A stretch of 64,000 bases of DNA from NCBI GenBank assembly GCA_029932855.1, contig JAOZPG010000001.1, positions 180,984 through 244,983 of the forward strand, in the 5' to 3' direction. Under the pieces are notes generated by a model. The model was given only the letters and a program-made list of their open reading frames with translations, had not been told where the DNA came from and did no database searches. Below are positions 30,988 through 39,984 of the stretch, one piece after another (positions within the stretch are counted from its first letter, which is position 1; every line of letters begins with the position of its first letter). Both the position numbers and the translations under genes were made by a program. The DNA comes from Bacteroidales bacterium (GTDB lineage: Bacteria > Bacteroidota > Bacteroidia > Bacteroidales > VadinHA17).

Positions 30988-31365
30988 CTATCGTTGATTT
31001 TGTTTTGCTTCTATACTAAGGGTAGCATGGGGAACCGCTTTTAGCCTTTCTTTGGAAATAAGCTTCCCTGTTTCCCTGCAAATGCCGTAGGTCTTGTTCT
31101 CAATTCTTATCAAAGCAGCTTCAAGGTGCTGAATGAATTTAAATTGACGCTGAGCCAGTTTTCCTGCTTCTTCTTTTGATAAAGTTGCAGCACCTTCCTC
31201 CAGCACTTTAAAGGTTGGTGATGTATCTTCAATATCGTTACTGTGTTCGTGAGAAATAACTGTCTTTAGAAGATCATAATCTGCCTTGGCCTTCTCTATC
31301 TTCTTCAGAATAAGCTCTTTAAATTCCTGGAGCTCCTCGTCGTTATACCTTGTCTTCTCTGCCAT
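30988..31365 (-). CDS. DksA/TraR family protein with degenerate zinc finger
   Basis: A 125-residue RNA-polymerase secondary-channel regulator type: N-terminal coiled coil (residues 8-90) and the C-terminal signature YGICRETGKLISKERL...PHATLSIEAK. The classical four-Cys zinc finger is reduced to one Cys (Cys96); the others are Thr, Thr/Ser and non-metal residues. I recall the same pattern in other Bacteroidota homologues, so it looks like a clade trait rather than decay. It lies between lspA (84 bases) and ileS (136 bases) on the same strand. Confidence 0.85.
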   Translation of the reverse strand: MAEKTRYNDEELQEFKELILKKIEKAKADYDLLKTVISHEHSNDIEDTSPTFKVLEEGAATLSKEEAGKLAQRQFKFIQHLEAALIRIENKTYGICRETGKLISKERLKAVPHATLSIEAKQNQR

Positions 31366-31501
31366 AGCTTTTTAGTTTAAAATATAAATATAACAAAAAT
31401 CTGTGAATACTGTGAGTAATATCTATCTCACATCTATTTCTGGCTTATAGACAAAAACAGCTTGTTTATTAACAATTGTTCACAGTTCTTTTTTAGTTTT
31501 A

Positions 31502-34500
31502 TTAAATTGATTTTTGAATTTTTACCCTGGTTATAAGATCTTCATCAAGCTCCATTTCTTTCCCTTCCTTAAGATCCTGTTCCAGCTTAATTGAATTAGC
31601 AAGCACCTGACCGCTAATATAGTTCTTATGAATATCAATTGCCTGTCTAAGACCGGGATGATCTTTTATCAGGACGATTATCTTATCGGTAACACTAAAG
31701 CCGTTTTCCTTCCTCATATTTTGTATCCTGTTTACAAGCTCACGGGCTATAGCTTCATTTTTTAATTCCCTGCTAATATTAATATCCAGGGCAAGAGTAA
31801 TAGAGCCATCGTTTGCAACCAGCCATCCCGGGATATCCTCTGAAATTATTTCAACATCATTCAGATCCAGTTTTAATTCCTGGTCTTCCAGTTTTAACAG
31901 GAAACTTCCTTTTTTCTCGAAACTGTTAATTTCTTCCTGGTTCATACGGGTAATACCTGCAGCTATTGTTTTCATCATCTTACCGTATCGGGGACCCAGG
32001 GTTTTAAAGTTAGCTTTTATCTTTTTTACCAGCACCATCGAGGCATCAGTCATATATTCTATGTCTTTAACGTTTACCTCTGAAAGTATAAGTGATCTTA
32101 CTGCTTCTACTTTTTCTTTAATATAGTCCTTGGTCAGTGGAATCATTATCTTGTTAAGGGGTTGCCTTACCTTAAGGTTTACCTTTCTGCGCAGGCCCAG
32201 GACCATTGATGATACCTTTTGGGCAATTTCCATTTTCTCTTCAAGATCTTTATCTATTAGTTTGCTATTGTATTTTGGGAAATCGCACAGATGTACCGAT
32301 TCATTTTCATTTTTCCCTGTAACAGAATTCAGATCTGTAAAGAGTTTATCCATATAGAAAGGTGCAATGGGCGAAGCGAGTATTGCCACTTTTTCCAGAC
32401 ATTCATATAATGTCTGGTATGCCGATATCTTATCTTTAGATTGCTCGCCGCCCCAAAACCTTTTCCTGTTAAGCCGTACATACCAGTTACTCAGGTTTTC
32501 AGTAACAAATTGTTGTATTTCCCTTCCGGCCCTGGTTGGCTCATAATTCCTGTAATGATTTTTTACTGTCTTTACAAGTGAATTTAGCAGAGAGATTATC
32601 CATCTGTCTATCTCAGGTCTTTCTTCAACAGCTATCTCTTTTTCAAGGCAATTAATTCCATCAACATTGGCATAGAGTGAGAAGAAAGAGTAAGTATTAT
32701 ATAAGGTTCCGAAGAATTTTCTTTTTACCTCTTCAACCCCGGAAGTATCAAATTTAAGATTATCCCAGGCTTGTGCATTTGTGATCATATACCATCGCAA
32801 GGGATCAGATCCGTATTGCTCAATGGCTTTGAAAGGGTCAACAGCATTGCCGAGACGTTTCGACATTTTATTTCCTTCTTTATCCAGTACCAGTCCGTTT
32901 GAAATAATATTTTTAAAAGCCACCGAGTCAAACAGCATTACTGCTATGGCATGGAGAGTAAAGAACCATCCCCTGGTCTGATCTACTCCCTCGGCAATAA
33001 AATCGGCAGGATAGAAATTTCTGAAATCTGGATCTTTGATGGAAAAAGGATAATGCATCTGTGCATAAGGCATTGCTCCCGAGTCGAACCAAACATCGAT
33101 CAGGGTGGGTTCCCTGAACATTTTTTCGCCTGACGGGGAAAGCAGGACAATATTATCAACAAAAGGCCTGTGAAGGTCAAAATCTTTATAGTTCTCTGCC
33201 GAATAATCATCTTTTTTATATGAGGCAAGAGGATTTTCTTTCATAAAGCCTGCCTTAACAGATTTTTCTATCTCTTCTTTAAGTTCAGCTACAGACCCAA
33301 TACAAATCTCCTCTTTCTTATCCTCGGTCATCCATATTGGGAGTGGTGTTCCCCAGAATCTCGAGCGCGACAGGTTCCAGTCAACAAGGTTCTCAAGCCA
33401 TTTCCCAAAACGTCCGCTGCCTGTGGCTTTTGGTTTCCAGTTAATGCTATTGTTAAGCTCTATCAACCTGTCACGTAATGCTGTTGTCTTAATGAACCAT
33501 GAATCGAGGGGATAATACAATACAGGTTTATCTGTCCGCCAGCAATGCGGATAATTATGAACCATCTTTTCAATCCTGAAAGCTTTGCCCTCATGTTTAA
33601 GCATTACTGCTATATCAACATCTATTGTAGCATCATCAGCTGTTTTTGATTTATCGTACTCATTTTTCACATAAGTCCCGCTGAACTGCTTATATGCATC
33701 TGTATTCACATTTTTCTTAAGGAAGTCAGGATCCATATCCTCTATCCTGAAAAAGCGTCCTTTCCTGTCAACCAGGGGCTGTGTAATATTATTTCTGTCG
33801 AGTATGGTCAGGGCAGGAACATTATTTTCTTTTGCAACACGGTAATCATCGGCTCCAAATGTGGGAGCAGTATGAACAATTCCTGTACCGTCCTCGGTTG
33901 TTACAAAATCGGCAGTAAGTACTTTGAATGCTCCTTTCCCGGGCCTGACCCAATTAATAAGTTGTTCATAATCAATATCTTTAAGTTTTTTTCCGCTAAA
34001 CTCATCAAGTATCTCAAATGGTATTTTCTTATCCCCGGTTTTATAATCTTCAGCTTTTAAAGAGCTGTTTTCTTTTGGAAAGAAATCATTAAGACGCTGC
34101 CTGGCCAGGATAACTGTAATAGTTTCCCCGTTGTAGGGATTAAAGCTTTTTACCTTCACATATGTTATGCCGGCACCTACTGTCAGGGCAGTATTTGAAG
34201 GCAGTGTCCATGGAGTGGTTGTCCAGGCAAGAATATGAAGATCTGTGTCTGTATTTTTATATAGCCATTCAGAGCGTTCATTCCGGATAACTTTAAACTG
34301 GGCTACCATGGTGGTGTCTTTAACATCCTTGTAGCAGCCCGGCTGGTTAAGCTCATGCGTACTTAGTCCGGTTCCGGCAGCAGGTGAAAAAGGCTGGATA
34401 GTATAATCTTTATATAAAAGATCTTTTATGTGCAGCTGTTTCAATAACCACCATAAGGTCTCAATATAACGGTTATCGTAAGTAATGTAGGGATCATCCA

Positions 34501-34936
34501 TATTTACCCAGTATCCCATTTTCTGGGTAAGATCTTTCCACTGGTCGGTATATTTCATTACATCCCTGCGGCAGGCATCATTATATTCCTCCACAGAAAT
34601 TTTGTTCCCGATATCTTCTTTGGTAATGCCAAGCTTTTTTTCTACACTAAGTTCCACCGGAAGGCCATGTGTGTCCCATCCTGCTTTTCTTTCAACAAGA
34701 TGACCCTCCATGGTTTTATAACGACAAAATACATCCTTGATAGTCCGGGCCATAACATGATGAATACCGGGTATGCCATTTGCAGAAGGTGGCCCCTCAT
34801 AGAAAATGAATTTCTCACCATCTTTTCTCTTGTTAAGACTTTTCTGGAAAGTATTTTCTTTTTTCCATTTATCAAGAACCTCCTTGTTTATTTCTGAGAG
34901 GTCGAATTTTTTATATTCCGGGAACTTCTTAGTCAT
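31502..34936 (-). CDS. ileS: Isoleucyl-tRNA synthetase, IleRS2-like with GxHH signature
   Basis: Class I synthetase of 1144 residues, longer than the roughly 940 of E. coli IleRS1 and typical of the eukaryote-like IleRS2 type. It charges tRNA-Ile and edits valine. The class I signature, usually HxGH, reads G57-I-H-H60 (34757-34768), with first and third positions swapped. The KMSKR loop is present (NKMSKRLGNAV), and the editing-domain sequence TTPWTLPSNTAL is intact. The C-terminal part lacks a clear zinc finger. IleRS2 enzymes, and GxHH versions in particular, are described as strongly insensitive to mupirocin; applying that here is inference. Confidence 0.95.
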   Translation of the reverse strand: MTKKFPEYKKFDLSEINKEVLDKWKKENTFQKSLNKRKDGEKFIFYEGPPSANGIPGIHHVMARTIKDVFCRYKTMEGHLVERKAGWDTHGLPVELSVEKKLGITKEDIGNKISVEEYNDACRRDVMKYTDQWKDLTQKMGYWVNMDDPYITYDNRYIETLWWLLKQLHIKDLLYKDYTIQPFSPAAGTGLSTHELNQPGCYKDVKDTTMVAQFKVIRNERSEWLYKNTDTDLHILAWTTTPWTLPSNTALTVGAGITYVKVKSFNPYNGETITVILARQRLNDFFPKENSSLKAEDYKTGDKKIPFEILDEFSGKKLKDIDYEQLINWVRPGKGAFKVLTADFVTTEDGTGIVHTAPTFGADDYRVAKENNVPALTILDRNNITQPLVDRKGRFFRIEDMDPDFLKKNVNTDAYKQFSGTYVKNEYDKSKTADDATIDVDIAVMLKHEGKAFRIEKMVHNYPHCWRTDKPVLYYPLDSWFIKTTALRDRLIELNNSINWKPKATGSGRFGKWLENLVDWNLSRSRFWGTPLPIWMTEDKKEEICIGSVAELKEEIEKSVKAGFMKENPLASYKKDDYSAENYKDFDLHRPFVDNIVLLSPSGEKMFREPTLIDVWFDSGAMPYAQMHYPFSIKDPDFRNFYPADFIAEGVDQTRGWFFTLHAIAVMLFDSVAFKNIISNGLVLDKEGNKMSKRLGNAVDPFKAIEQYGSDPLRWYMITNAQAWDNLKFDTSGVEEVKRKFFGTLYNTYSFFSLYANVDGINCLEKEIAVEERPEIDRWIISLLNSLVKTVKNHYRNYEPTRAGREIQQFVTENLSNWYVRLNRKRFWGGEQSKDKISAYQTLYECLEKVAILASPIAPFYMDKLFTDLNSVTGKNENESVHLCDFPKYNSKLIDKDLEEKMEIAQKVSSMVLGLRRKVNLKVRQPLNKIMIPLTKDYIKEKVEAVRSLILSEVNVKDIEYMTDASMVLVKKIKANFKTLGPRYGKMMKTIAAGITRMNQEEINSFEKKGSFLLKLEDQELKLDLNDVEIISEDIPGWLVANDGSITLALDINISRELKNEAIARELVNRIQNMRKENGFSVTDKIIVLIKDHPGLRQAIDIHKNYISGQVLANSIKLEQDLKEGKEMELDEDLITRVKIQKSI

Positions 34937-35020
34937 TGATTTTTACTGCTCTAAGTCTGTTTTAAATAAGTGAATAAAGATAATCTTAGCTGTTAATATT
35001 AGCAAATATCCAAATGCCTG

Positions 35021-35620
35021 CTATTTTGCAAGTTGTTGTTTAACAATACGTGCAATATATTTTCCAATAATATCAAATTCAAGGTTAACAATGCTTCCTT
35101 TCTTTATTTGATGGAAGTTGGTGAGTTCATAGGTGTAAGGTATAATAGCTACCTGGAAAGAATTATCTTTTGAGTTTACTACCGTCAGGCTTACACCATT
35201 AACCGATATCGAGCCTTTTTCAACAGTTATATAATCCTCCTGCAGTGGCTGGTATTCAAATGTATAATACCAGCTGCCATCTGCCTCACTTACATCTGTA
35301 CATATAGCGGTCTGGTCGACATGACCCTGTACAAGATGGCCATCCAGCAGGCTGTCCATCTTCATCGATCTTTCCAGGTTTACTTTTGACCCGGGTTCCA
35401 GCTTGCCGAGATTTGACTTTTCCAGGGTTTCCCTGATAGCTGTAACTGTATAGCTGCCATCTCCTTTATTAACAACAGTAAGGCATACACCATTATGCGC
35501 AATACTCTGATCTATTTTCAGCTCATCAGCAAAAGAACATTTCATGGTAATATGCAGGTTTTCCTGTTCCTGCTCGAGCTTAACAACTTCAGCTGCTTCT
35601 TCCACAATTCCTGAAAACAT
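35021..35620 (-). CDS. ribE: Riboflavin synthase, alpha subunit
   Basis: A 199-residue enzyme that dismutates two 6,7-dimethyl-8-ribityllumazines to riboflavin. Two tandem lumazine-binding domains are visible: MFSGIVEEAAEV with SIAHNGVCLTV, and LVQGHVDQTA with GSISVNGVSLTVV. Length is normal. No FMN riboswitch could be seen in the 67 bases between it and the cyclophilin gene. It follows that gene on the same strand. Confidence 0.95.
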   Translation of the reverse strand: MFSGIVEEAAEVVKLEQEQENLHITMKCSFADELKIDQSIAHNGVCLTVVNKGDGSYTVTAIRETLEKSNLGKLEPGSKVNLERSMKMDSLLDGHLVQGHVDQTAICTDVSEADGSWYYTFEYQPLQEDYITVEKGSISVNGVSLTVVNSKDNSFQVAIIPYTYELTNFHQIKKGSIVNLEFDIIGKYIARIVKQQLAK

Positions 35621-35687
35621 GGTATTTATCTTAAATGAATATTATATGTAATTATCGGATTAAGGAACTACTTAAGCTTTATTTCGC

Positions 35688-36125
35688 TTAATTTTCAATA
35701 ATTTCAATCTTATCAATACTGTCGCCTTGTTGTATCATGTCAATTACTTCCAGTCCTTCAGTTACCTTACCGAAAACTGTATGTTGCCGGTCAAGATGAG
35801 ATGTATTTTCCCTGCTGTGACATATAAAGAATTGTGAGCCACCCGTATCTCTTCCTGCATGGGCCATGGAAAGAACCCCCCTGTCGTGATACTGGTTGTC
35901 TCCATCAAGTTCACATTTAATTGTATATCCGGGACCACCGGCTCCAGTACCGTCGGGACAACCTCCCTGGATAACAAAATTTGGTATAACCCGGTGCCAT
36001 ATTAATCCGTTATAAAAGCCTTCTTTTGATAGTTTTACAAAATTAGAAACTGTTCCGGGAGCATCTTTTTCAAAGAACTCAACATTCATTACTCCCCTGT
36101 TAGTTGTGATTATTGCTTTTGGCAT
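35688..36125 (-). CDS. Cyclophilin-type peptidyl-prolyl cis-trans isomerase
   Basis: A single-domain 145-residue cytoplasmic cyclophilin; no signal peptide. Conserved active-site blocks are [37 protein letters not shown] and [10 protein letters not shown]. It assists proline isomerisation during folding. Divergent from the flavin-binding-like gene at 36187, with a possible TATTTTTG box at 36152-36159 in the gap. Confidence 0.95.
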   Translation of the reverse strand: MPKAIITTNRGVMNVEFFEKDAPGTVSNFVKLSKEGFYNGLIWHRVIPNFVIQGGCPDGTGAGGPGYTIKCELDGDNQYHDRGVLSMAHAGRDTGGSQFFICHSRENTSHLDRQHTVFGKVTEGLEVIDMIQQGDSIDKIEIIEN

Positions 36126-36151
36126 GATATATTATAATTTGATTAGGGCTG

Positions 36152-36159
36152 CAAAAATA
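36152..36159 (-). promoter_or_regulatory. Possible -7 element of the cyclophilin gene
   Basis: On the minus strand the sequence reads TATTTTTG, matching TAnnTTTG, 27 bases upstream of the ATG at 36125. No good TTTG is seen 19-20 bases further upstream, so support is partial. Confidence 0.4.
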
Positions 36160-36186
36160 GGCATAATTTTAATTAGTTTTGACACT

Positions 36187-36633
36187 ATGAAGGAAGAAAG
36201 CATTGATGAGAGGATTATTGAGTTTATTAATAAACATCATGTTTTAACACTGGCAAGTTGTTCAAAAAATGAGCCCTGGTGTGCAAATTGCTTTTATGTT
36301 TATATAAAGGAGAAAAACCTCTTCGTTTTTACCTCAGATGAATCAACAAAACATATAAAGGATATTATGGTCCAGGACCTGGTTGCAGGGTCGGTTGTTT
36401 TGGAAACAAGTATTGTTGGTAAGATCAAGGGACTTCAGTTCAGGGGGAAAATAAAAAGGCCGGACAGGCTGCTTTTAAAGAAGGTCAGAACAGCTTATCT
36501 AAAAAGATTTCCCGTGGCCATGCTAATGAAAACCACTCTTTGGGTTGTGGAGGCCACAGTATTAAAATATACCGATAACAGGCTTGGCTTTGGGAAGAAG
36601 CTTATATGGAATAGTTCGGGGGATGATTTATAA
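36187..36633 (+). CDS. Pyridoxamine 5'-phosphate oxidase-like (split-barrel flavin-binding) protein
   Basis: A 148-residue protein with the split-beta-barrel pattern of the PNPOx-like superfamily: HHVLTLASCSKNEPWCANCFYVY, LFVFTSDESTKHIKDI, and a strand pair around GLQFRGKIKRP. The frame is open from 36106, but the ATG at 36187 (MKEESIDERII) gives the standard N-terminus and avoids overlap with the divergent cyclophilin gene. The fold binds FMN, F420 or heme in different members; which applies cannot be told. It precedes the SDR gene by 17 bases and is probably co-transcribed with it. Confidence 0.78.
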   Translation: MKEESIDERIIEFINKHHVLTLASCSKNEPWCANCFYVYIKEKNLFVFTSDESTKHIKDIMVQDLVAGSVVLETSIVGKIKGLQFRGKIKRPDRLLLKKVRTAYLKRFPVAMLMKTTLWVVEATVLKYTDNRLGFGKKLIWNSSGDDL

Positions 36634-36650
36634 TATTTAACTTCAGCCAA

Positions 36651-37667
36651 ATGATTTTAGTCACAGGGGGCACAGGCCTTATAGGCTCTCATCTTATATA
36701 TTCTTTGTTAAAGCAGGGGAAAGAAGTTTGTGCATTGAAAAGGCATAATAGTTTACTTGATGATATAAGGAAAGTATTTCATAACTATTCAGATGAAGGA
36801 GATAAACTGCTGAAGAAGATTAGCTGGATAGACGGAGACATAAGGAATATGAATGAGATTAGTGGTTTTCCGGGGGAGATTGAAGAAATATATCACACAG
36901 CCGCAGTGCTCAGTTTTAATAAAAAGCAAAGGCAGGAGATGACGGAGGTAAATGTCGGAGGTACTTCTGCAATAGTTGAATTTAGCCTACAGAAAGACAT
37001 TAAGAAATTTTGTTTTGTAAGTTCGGTATCTGCCCTGGGACTGCCGGATGAAAATGGAGTGGTAACAGAAAACTCATTCTGGGAAAGGACAAGGAGTTCC
37101 ACATGGTATTCCTGGTCGAAATTAAATTCTGAACTGGAAGTATGGAAAGGAATGGCCGAAGGGCTTAATGCCTGTATTGTAAATCCATCGGTAATACTGG
37201 GACATGGTTCGTGGAGCAGGGGAAGTGGTATGCTTTTTTCTAAGCTTGCAGGGGGGCAGAGATTCTATACAGGTGGTATGACAGGCTTTGTGGATGTGAG
37301 GGATGTTGTGGATATTATGATAAGACTGATGGACGGGGGGTTATTTGGGGAGAGATATATTCTTAACTCTGAAAATCTCTATTACAGGGATGTAATTAAT
37401 ATGATAGCTCTTGAACTGGGAGTAAAAGCACCAAGTATAAAGGCTGGCAGGTATATGACCTCACTGGCCTGGAGACTGGAAAAGATAGCATCTGTTCTAA
37501 ACAGGAAAGCACCAAGAATAAGCAGGGAAATTGCACGTAGCAGTCAGAAAAAAATGGCATTCTCAAATGAAAAAATAGCAAAAACACTGGGGATAAAATT
37601 CATTCCTGTTGCGAACTCTATAAGGGAGATATGTGCTATATATAAAAATGAGGAAGCTGGCTATTAA
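36651..37667 (+). CDS. NAD-dependent epimerase/dehydratase (extended SDR)
   Basis: A 338-residue Rossmann-fold enzyme with the nucleotide motif GGTGLIGSH at residues 6-14, the catalytic Ser of FVSSVSALG and the YSWSK (YxxxK) pair. The C-terminal third is substrate-specific and not recognised; it resembles dihydroflavonol-4-reductase-like SDRs rather than UDP-galactose epimerases. It follows the PNPOx-like gene by 17 bases and converges with the sugar transferase gene 12 bases away. Confidence 0.85.
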   Translation: MILVTGGTGLIGSHLIYSLLKQGKEVCALKRHNSLLDDIRKVFHNYSDEGDKLLKKISWIDGDIRNMNEISGFPGEIEEIYHTAAVLSFNKKQRQEMTEVNVGGTSAIVEFSLQKDIKKFCFVSSVSALGLPDENGVVTENSFWERTRSSTWYSWSKLNSELEVWKGMAEGLNACIVNPSVILGHGSWSRGSGMLFSKLAGGQRFYTGGMTGFVDVRDVVDIMIRLMDGGLFGERYILNSENLYYRDVINMIALELGVKAPSIKAGRYMTSLAWRLEKIASVLNRKAPRISREIARSSQKKMAFSNEKIAKTLGIKFIPVANSIREICAIYKNEEAGY

Positions 37668-37679
37668 CATCCCCGGGGT

Positions 37680-39221
37680 TTATTGACTCCTGGCTTTTCT
37701 GAAGGCGATATTATAAAAAGCTTTCCAGAAATATTTCCAATCTGTTTTAAACGGATGTTTCTTATATGAATTAAGATATTTCATTTCTGATTCCTGTATC
37801 TCTTCAAGGGTTTTTGGCATATCGGCATAAAAAGGAGGAATTAATCCCGGTTTCCATTTTACCCTTTCTTTTTGAAGCTCAGGTGAGTATAGGTTAAAAT
37901 AATGTTTGCTCAAAGGTCTTACCCCAATAATTTTCAGCTCTCCTTTAAACAGATTTATTAACATTGGAAGTTCATCTATCCATAATTTACGCATTATTTT
38001 TCCCTGTGTTGAGATCCTGAAGTCATTTTCAAACTTACCGCCATCCTTCAGCTTGTAACTCTTGTATATATAATCCTGCAGGTACTCGGCATAAGGATAC
38101 ATTGTCCTCATTTTGTAAACTTTTATACTATTGCCATTCATTCCTATTCGTTTTAACCTGATCAGGGGTCCGTAAGAAGGATCGGGATCATAGCTTGGGC
38201 CCCCGGTTTTTTTCACTTTTATATAACAAAGATTCCCTATATATTCTTCATCCTGCACCTCAAACCCACATGATATTAGCCTGCCAAGTGTTTCAGCCCT
38301 GGTAATTACCCTGTTTTGGCCTTTTGTGAGAAAAAAGTATATGCCACTTGTCATTTTAAACTTTGGGAATACCCTCTTGACGGGGAAATCGAGAAAGTAA
38401 TAATAAAAATAATTTAACAGGAAAGGGAATTTCTTAAAAATCCTTTGTTTTCTAAGGTCTTTGGTTTCAACACAACAGCCAAAGGTTCCCCCCAAAGGAA
38501 GGTTTTCATTTGCTGCCTCAAAGAACTTACTTAAGTAACGAATATCATTTACTCTTTTCAGGTTTATAATTGATCTGTGGTGTTCTTTGGCCTGAGCCTT
38601 AAGATTAATAAGGCTCATAGTATGCAAAAGTAAGATCTCATTTTGTTGGAACGAGTTGGTTCTTTGATAGAAATCAAGAGCCTGATAACCACATTCCTCA
38701 CTTATTATATTGCTTATTGTATCAGGGAACTTTCTAAAAGGACCTTGATCAATGTTGTTGTTCTTTCCGTTTCCATTTGCTTTTTGAGCCCGTAAAGCCA
38801 TATATTCATGGTCTGTGGGATTCTCATTTACTTTTGCTACCCTGATAAAATGATAAGAAAGACCAAACAATATCTCCAGAACTGTTGCTAAAGCTATTGT
38901 CCCAAATACAATAGTCCTGGAATAAAAGAAGCTCTGGAAGAAATACATCAGCAGGCTGATAGTGCCTGTAATAATAAAATTACTTATAAGAATAGGTATA
39001 AATGCTTTCTTAAAATTATTGTAGTCCCTGAAAAAATATTTATTGAAGGACCATGAAATTATCAGCCATATACCAAGGAAGATAAAGAAAGAGTTAAGAT
39101 ATTTTAAGAAGTATGTATTTAGGCTGCCACCCTTTAAAAAGCTTACCCCGATGAATGCAAGAAAGACAAGAACTATGTCCATCAGTATATAAAGCATTCT
39201 CTTTTTTACAAAGCTTGTCAT
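37680..39221 (-). CDS. Membrane sugar-1-phosphate transferase (bacterial sugar transferase family)
   Basis: A 513-residue protein: four hydrophobic segments in residues 8-125, a soluble middle part, and a C-terminal catalytic domain with KVYKMRTMYP, GKIMRKLWIDELPMLINLFKGE and GVRPLSKHY, the hallmark of enzymes that put the first sugar phosphate on undecaprenyl phosphate. The KxRxLRKxxIDELPQ-like block is complete. The middle region (about 130-360) differs from WbaP/WcaJ and is unassigned. It lies downstream of the UpxY-like gene (122-base gap), which suggests an exopolysaccharide or capsule start module. Confidence 0.87.
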   Translation of the reverse strand: MTSFVKKRMLYILMDIVLVFLAFIGVSFLKGGSLNTYFLKYLNSFFIFLGIWLIISWSFNKYFFRDYNNFKKAFIPILISNFIITGTISLLMYFFQSFFYSRTIVFGTIALATVLEILFGLSYHFIRVAKVNENPTDHEYMALRAQKANGNGKNNNIDQGPFRKFPDTISNIISEECGYQALDFYQRTNSFQQNEILLLHTMSLINLKAQAKEHHRSIINLKRVNDIRYLSKFFEAANENLPLGGTFGCCVETKDLRKQRIFKKFPFLLNYFYYYFLDFPVKRVFPKFKMTSGIYFFLTKGQNRVITRAETLGRLISCGFEVQDEEYIGNLCYIKVKKTGGPSYDPDPSYGPLIRLKRIGMNGNSIKVYKMRTMYPYAEYLQDYIYKSYKLKDGGKFENDFRISTQGKIMRKLWIDELPMLINLFKGELKIIGVRPLSKHYFNLYSPELQKERVKWKPGLIPPFYADMPKTLEEIQESEMKYLNSYKKHPFKTDWKYFWKAFYNIAFRKARSQ

Positions 39222-39343
39222 GTTCAGGTTTAAATAAAGCTTAAAGGTACCAATATCATACGTAGCAAGAGCTCATAAGGTTCGTTCTTTTTTAGTTTGA
39301 AAAAACATAAATGATTACAAACTTTTGGGATTCAGAAAAATAT

Positions 39344-39862
39344 TTAAGAATGAATTTTAGAAAGAATTGATTTGGAAAGGTTAAGTACTATTTTATGTCC
39401 TATGCTTTCTATTTCAACAAGCACTCTTTGTTTCCCTTTAATTTCGGTAAGGTTCCCCTTTAGTCCGCTAAGGGGGCCCCGTACAACTTCAACTCTTTCT
39501 CCGGGAAAGTATTCGTGTATTCCTTCCAGTTCGGGGTGATCCTCTTCCAGAAATGCTTTAACGGCAAGTATCTGGGTTTCAGGAATGGCGATTTTTTGTT
39601 TACGGAAAGTAATAAATCTTACAACACCTGTTGTTTCAAGTACATCCATGTAATCTTTATCAATGATGCGGACAAATACATAGCTGCTGAAAAGTGGAAT
39701 TTCCACCTTTTTTTTTCTGTCACTCCACTGTTTTATTGTTTTCAGCAATGGGAGATAAACTTCAATTCCTCTGGCTTCCAATTCTGCTGCAACTTTCTTT
39801 TCATTTCGTGATTTTGTATAAACAGCATACCACTTTTTTGAGATATCTTTTTTTCTTTCCAT
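39344..39862 (-). CDS. UpxY-like NusG-family transcription antiterminator
   Basis: A 172-residue protein with an N-terminal NGN domain (KWYAVYTKSRNEKKVAAELEARG, VEIPLFSSYVFVR) and a C-terminal KOW motif (PGERVEVVRGPLSGLKG). This is the architecture of specialised NusG paralogues; in Bacteroides the UpxY proteins are the first genes of capsule operons and allow read-through of the long leader. Here it precedes a sugar transferase gene on the same strand, which fits. The housekeeping NusG would normally sit with secE/rplK, which are absent. Confidence 0.88.
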   Translation of the reverse strand: MERKKDISKKWYAVYTKSRNEKKVAAELEARGIEVYLPLLKTIKQWSDRKKKVEIPLFSSYVFVRIIDKDYMDVLETTGVVRFITFRKQKIAIPETQILAVKAFLEEDHPELEGIHEYFPGERVEVVRGPLSGLKGNLTEIKGKQRVLVEIESIGHKIVLNLSKSILSKIHS

Positions 39863-39984
39863 GTTTTAGCTTGAAAATTTAATGCTAAAATATAAAAACC
39901 AGGGGGAAAGAATAATGTTAGTAAAGCATTGTTGCTGTAATTAGTGTTAACTTTCGGATTTTAAAGAAAGAATCTAGAGATATT

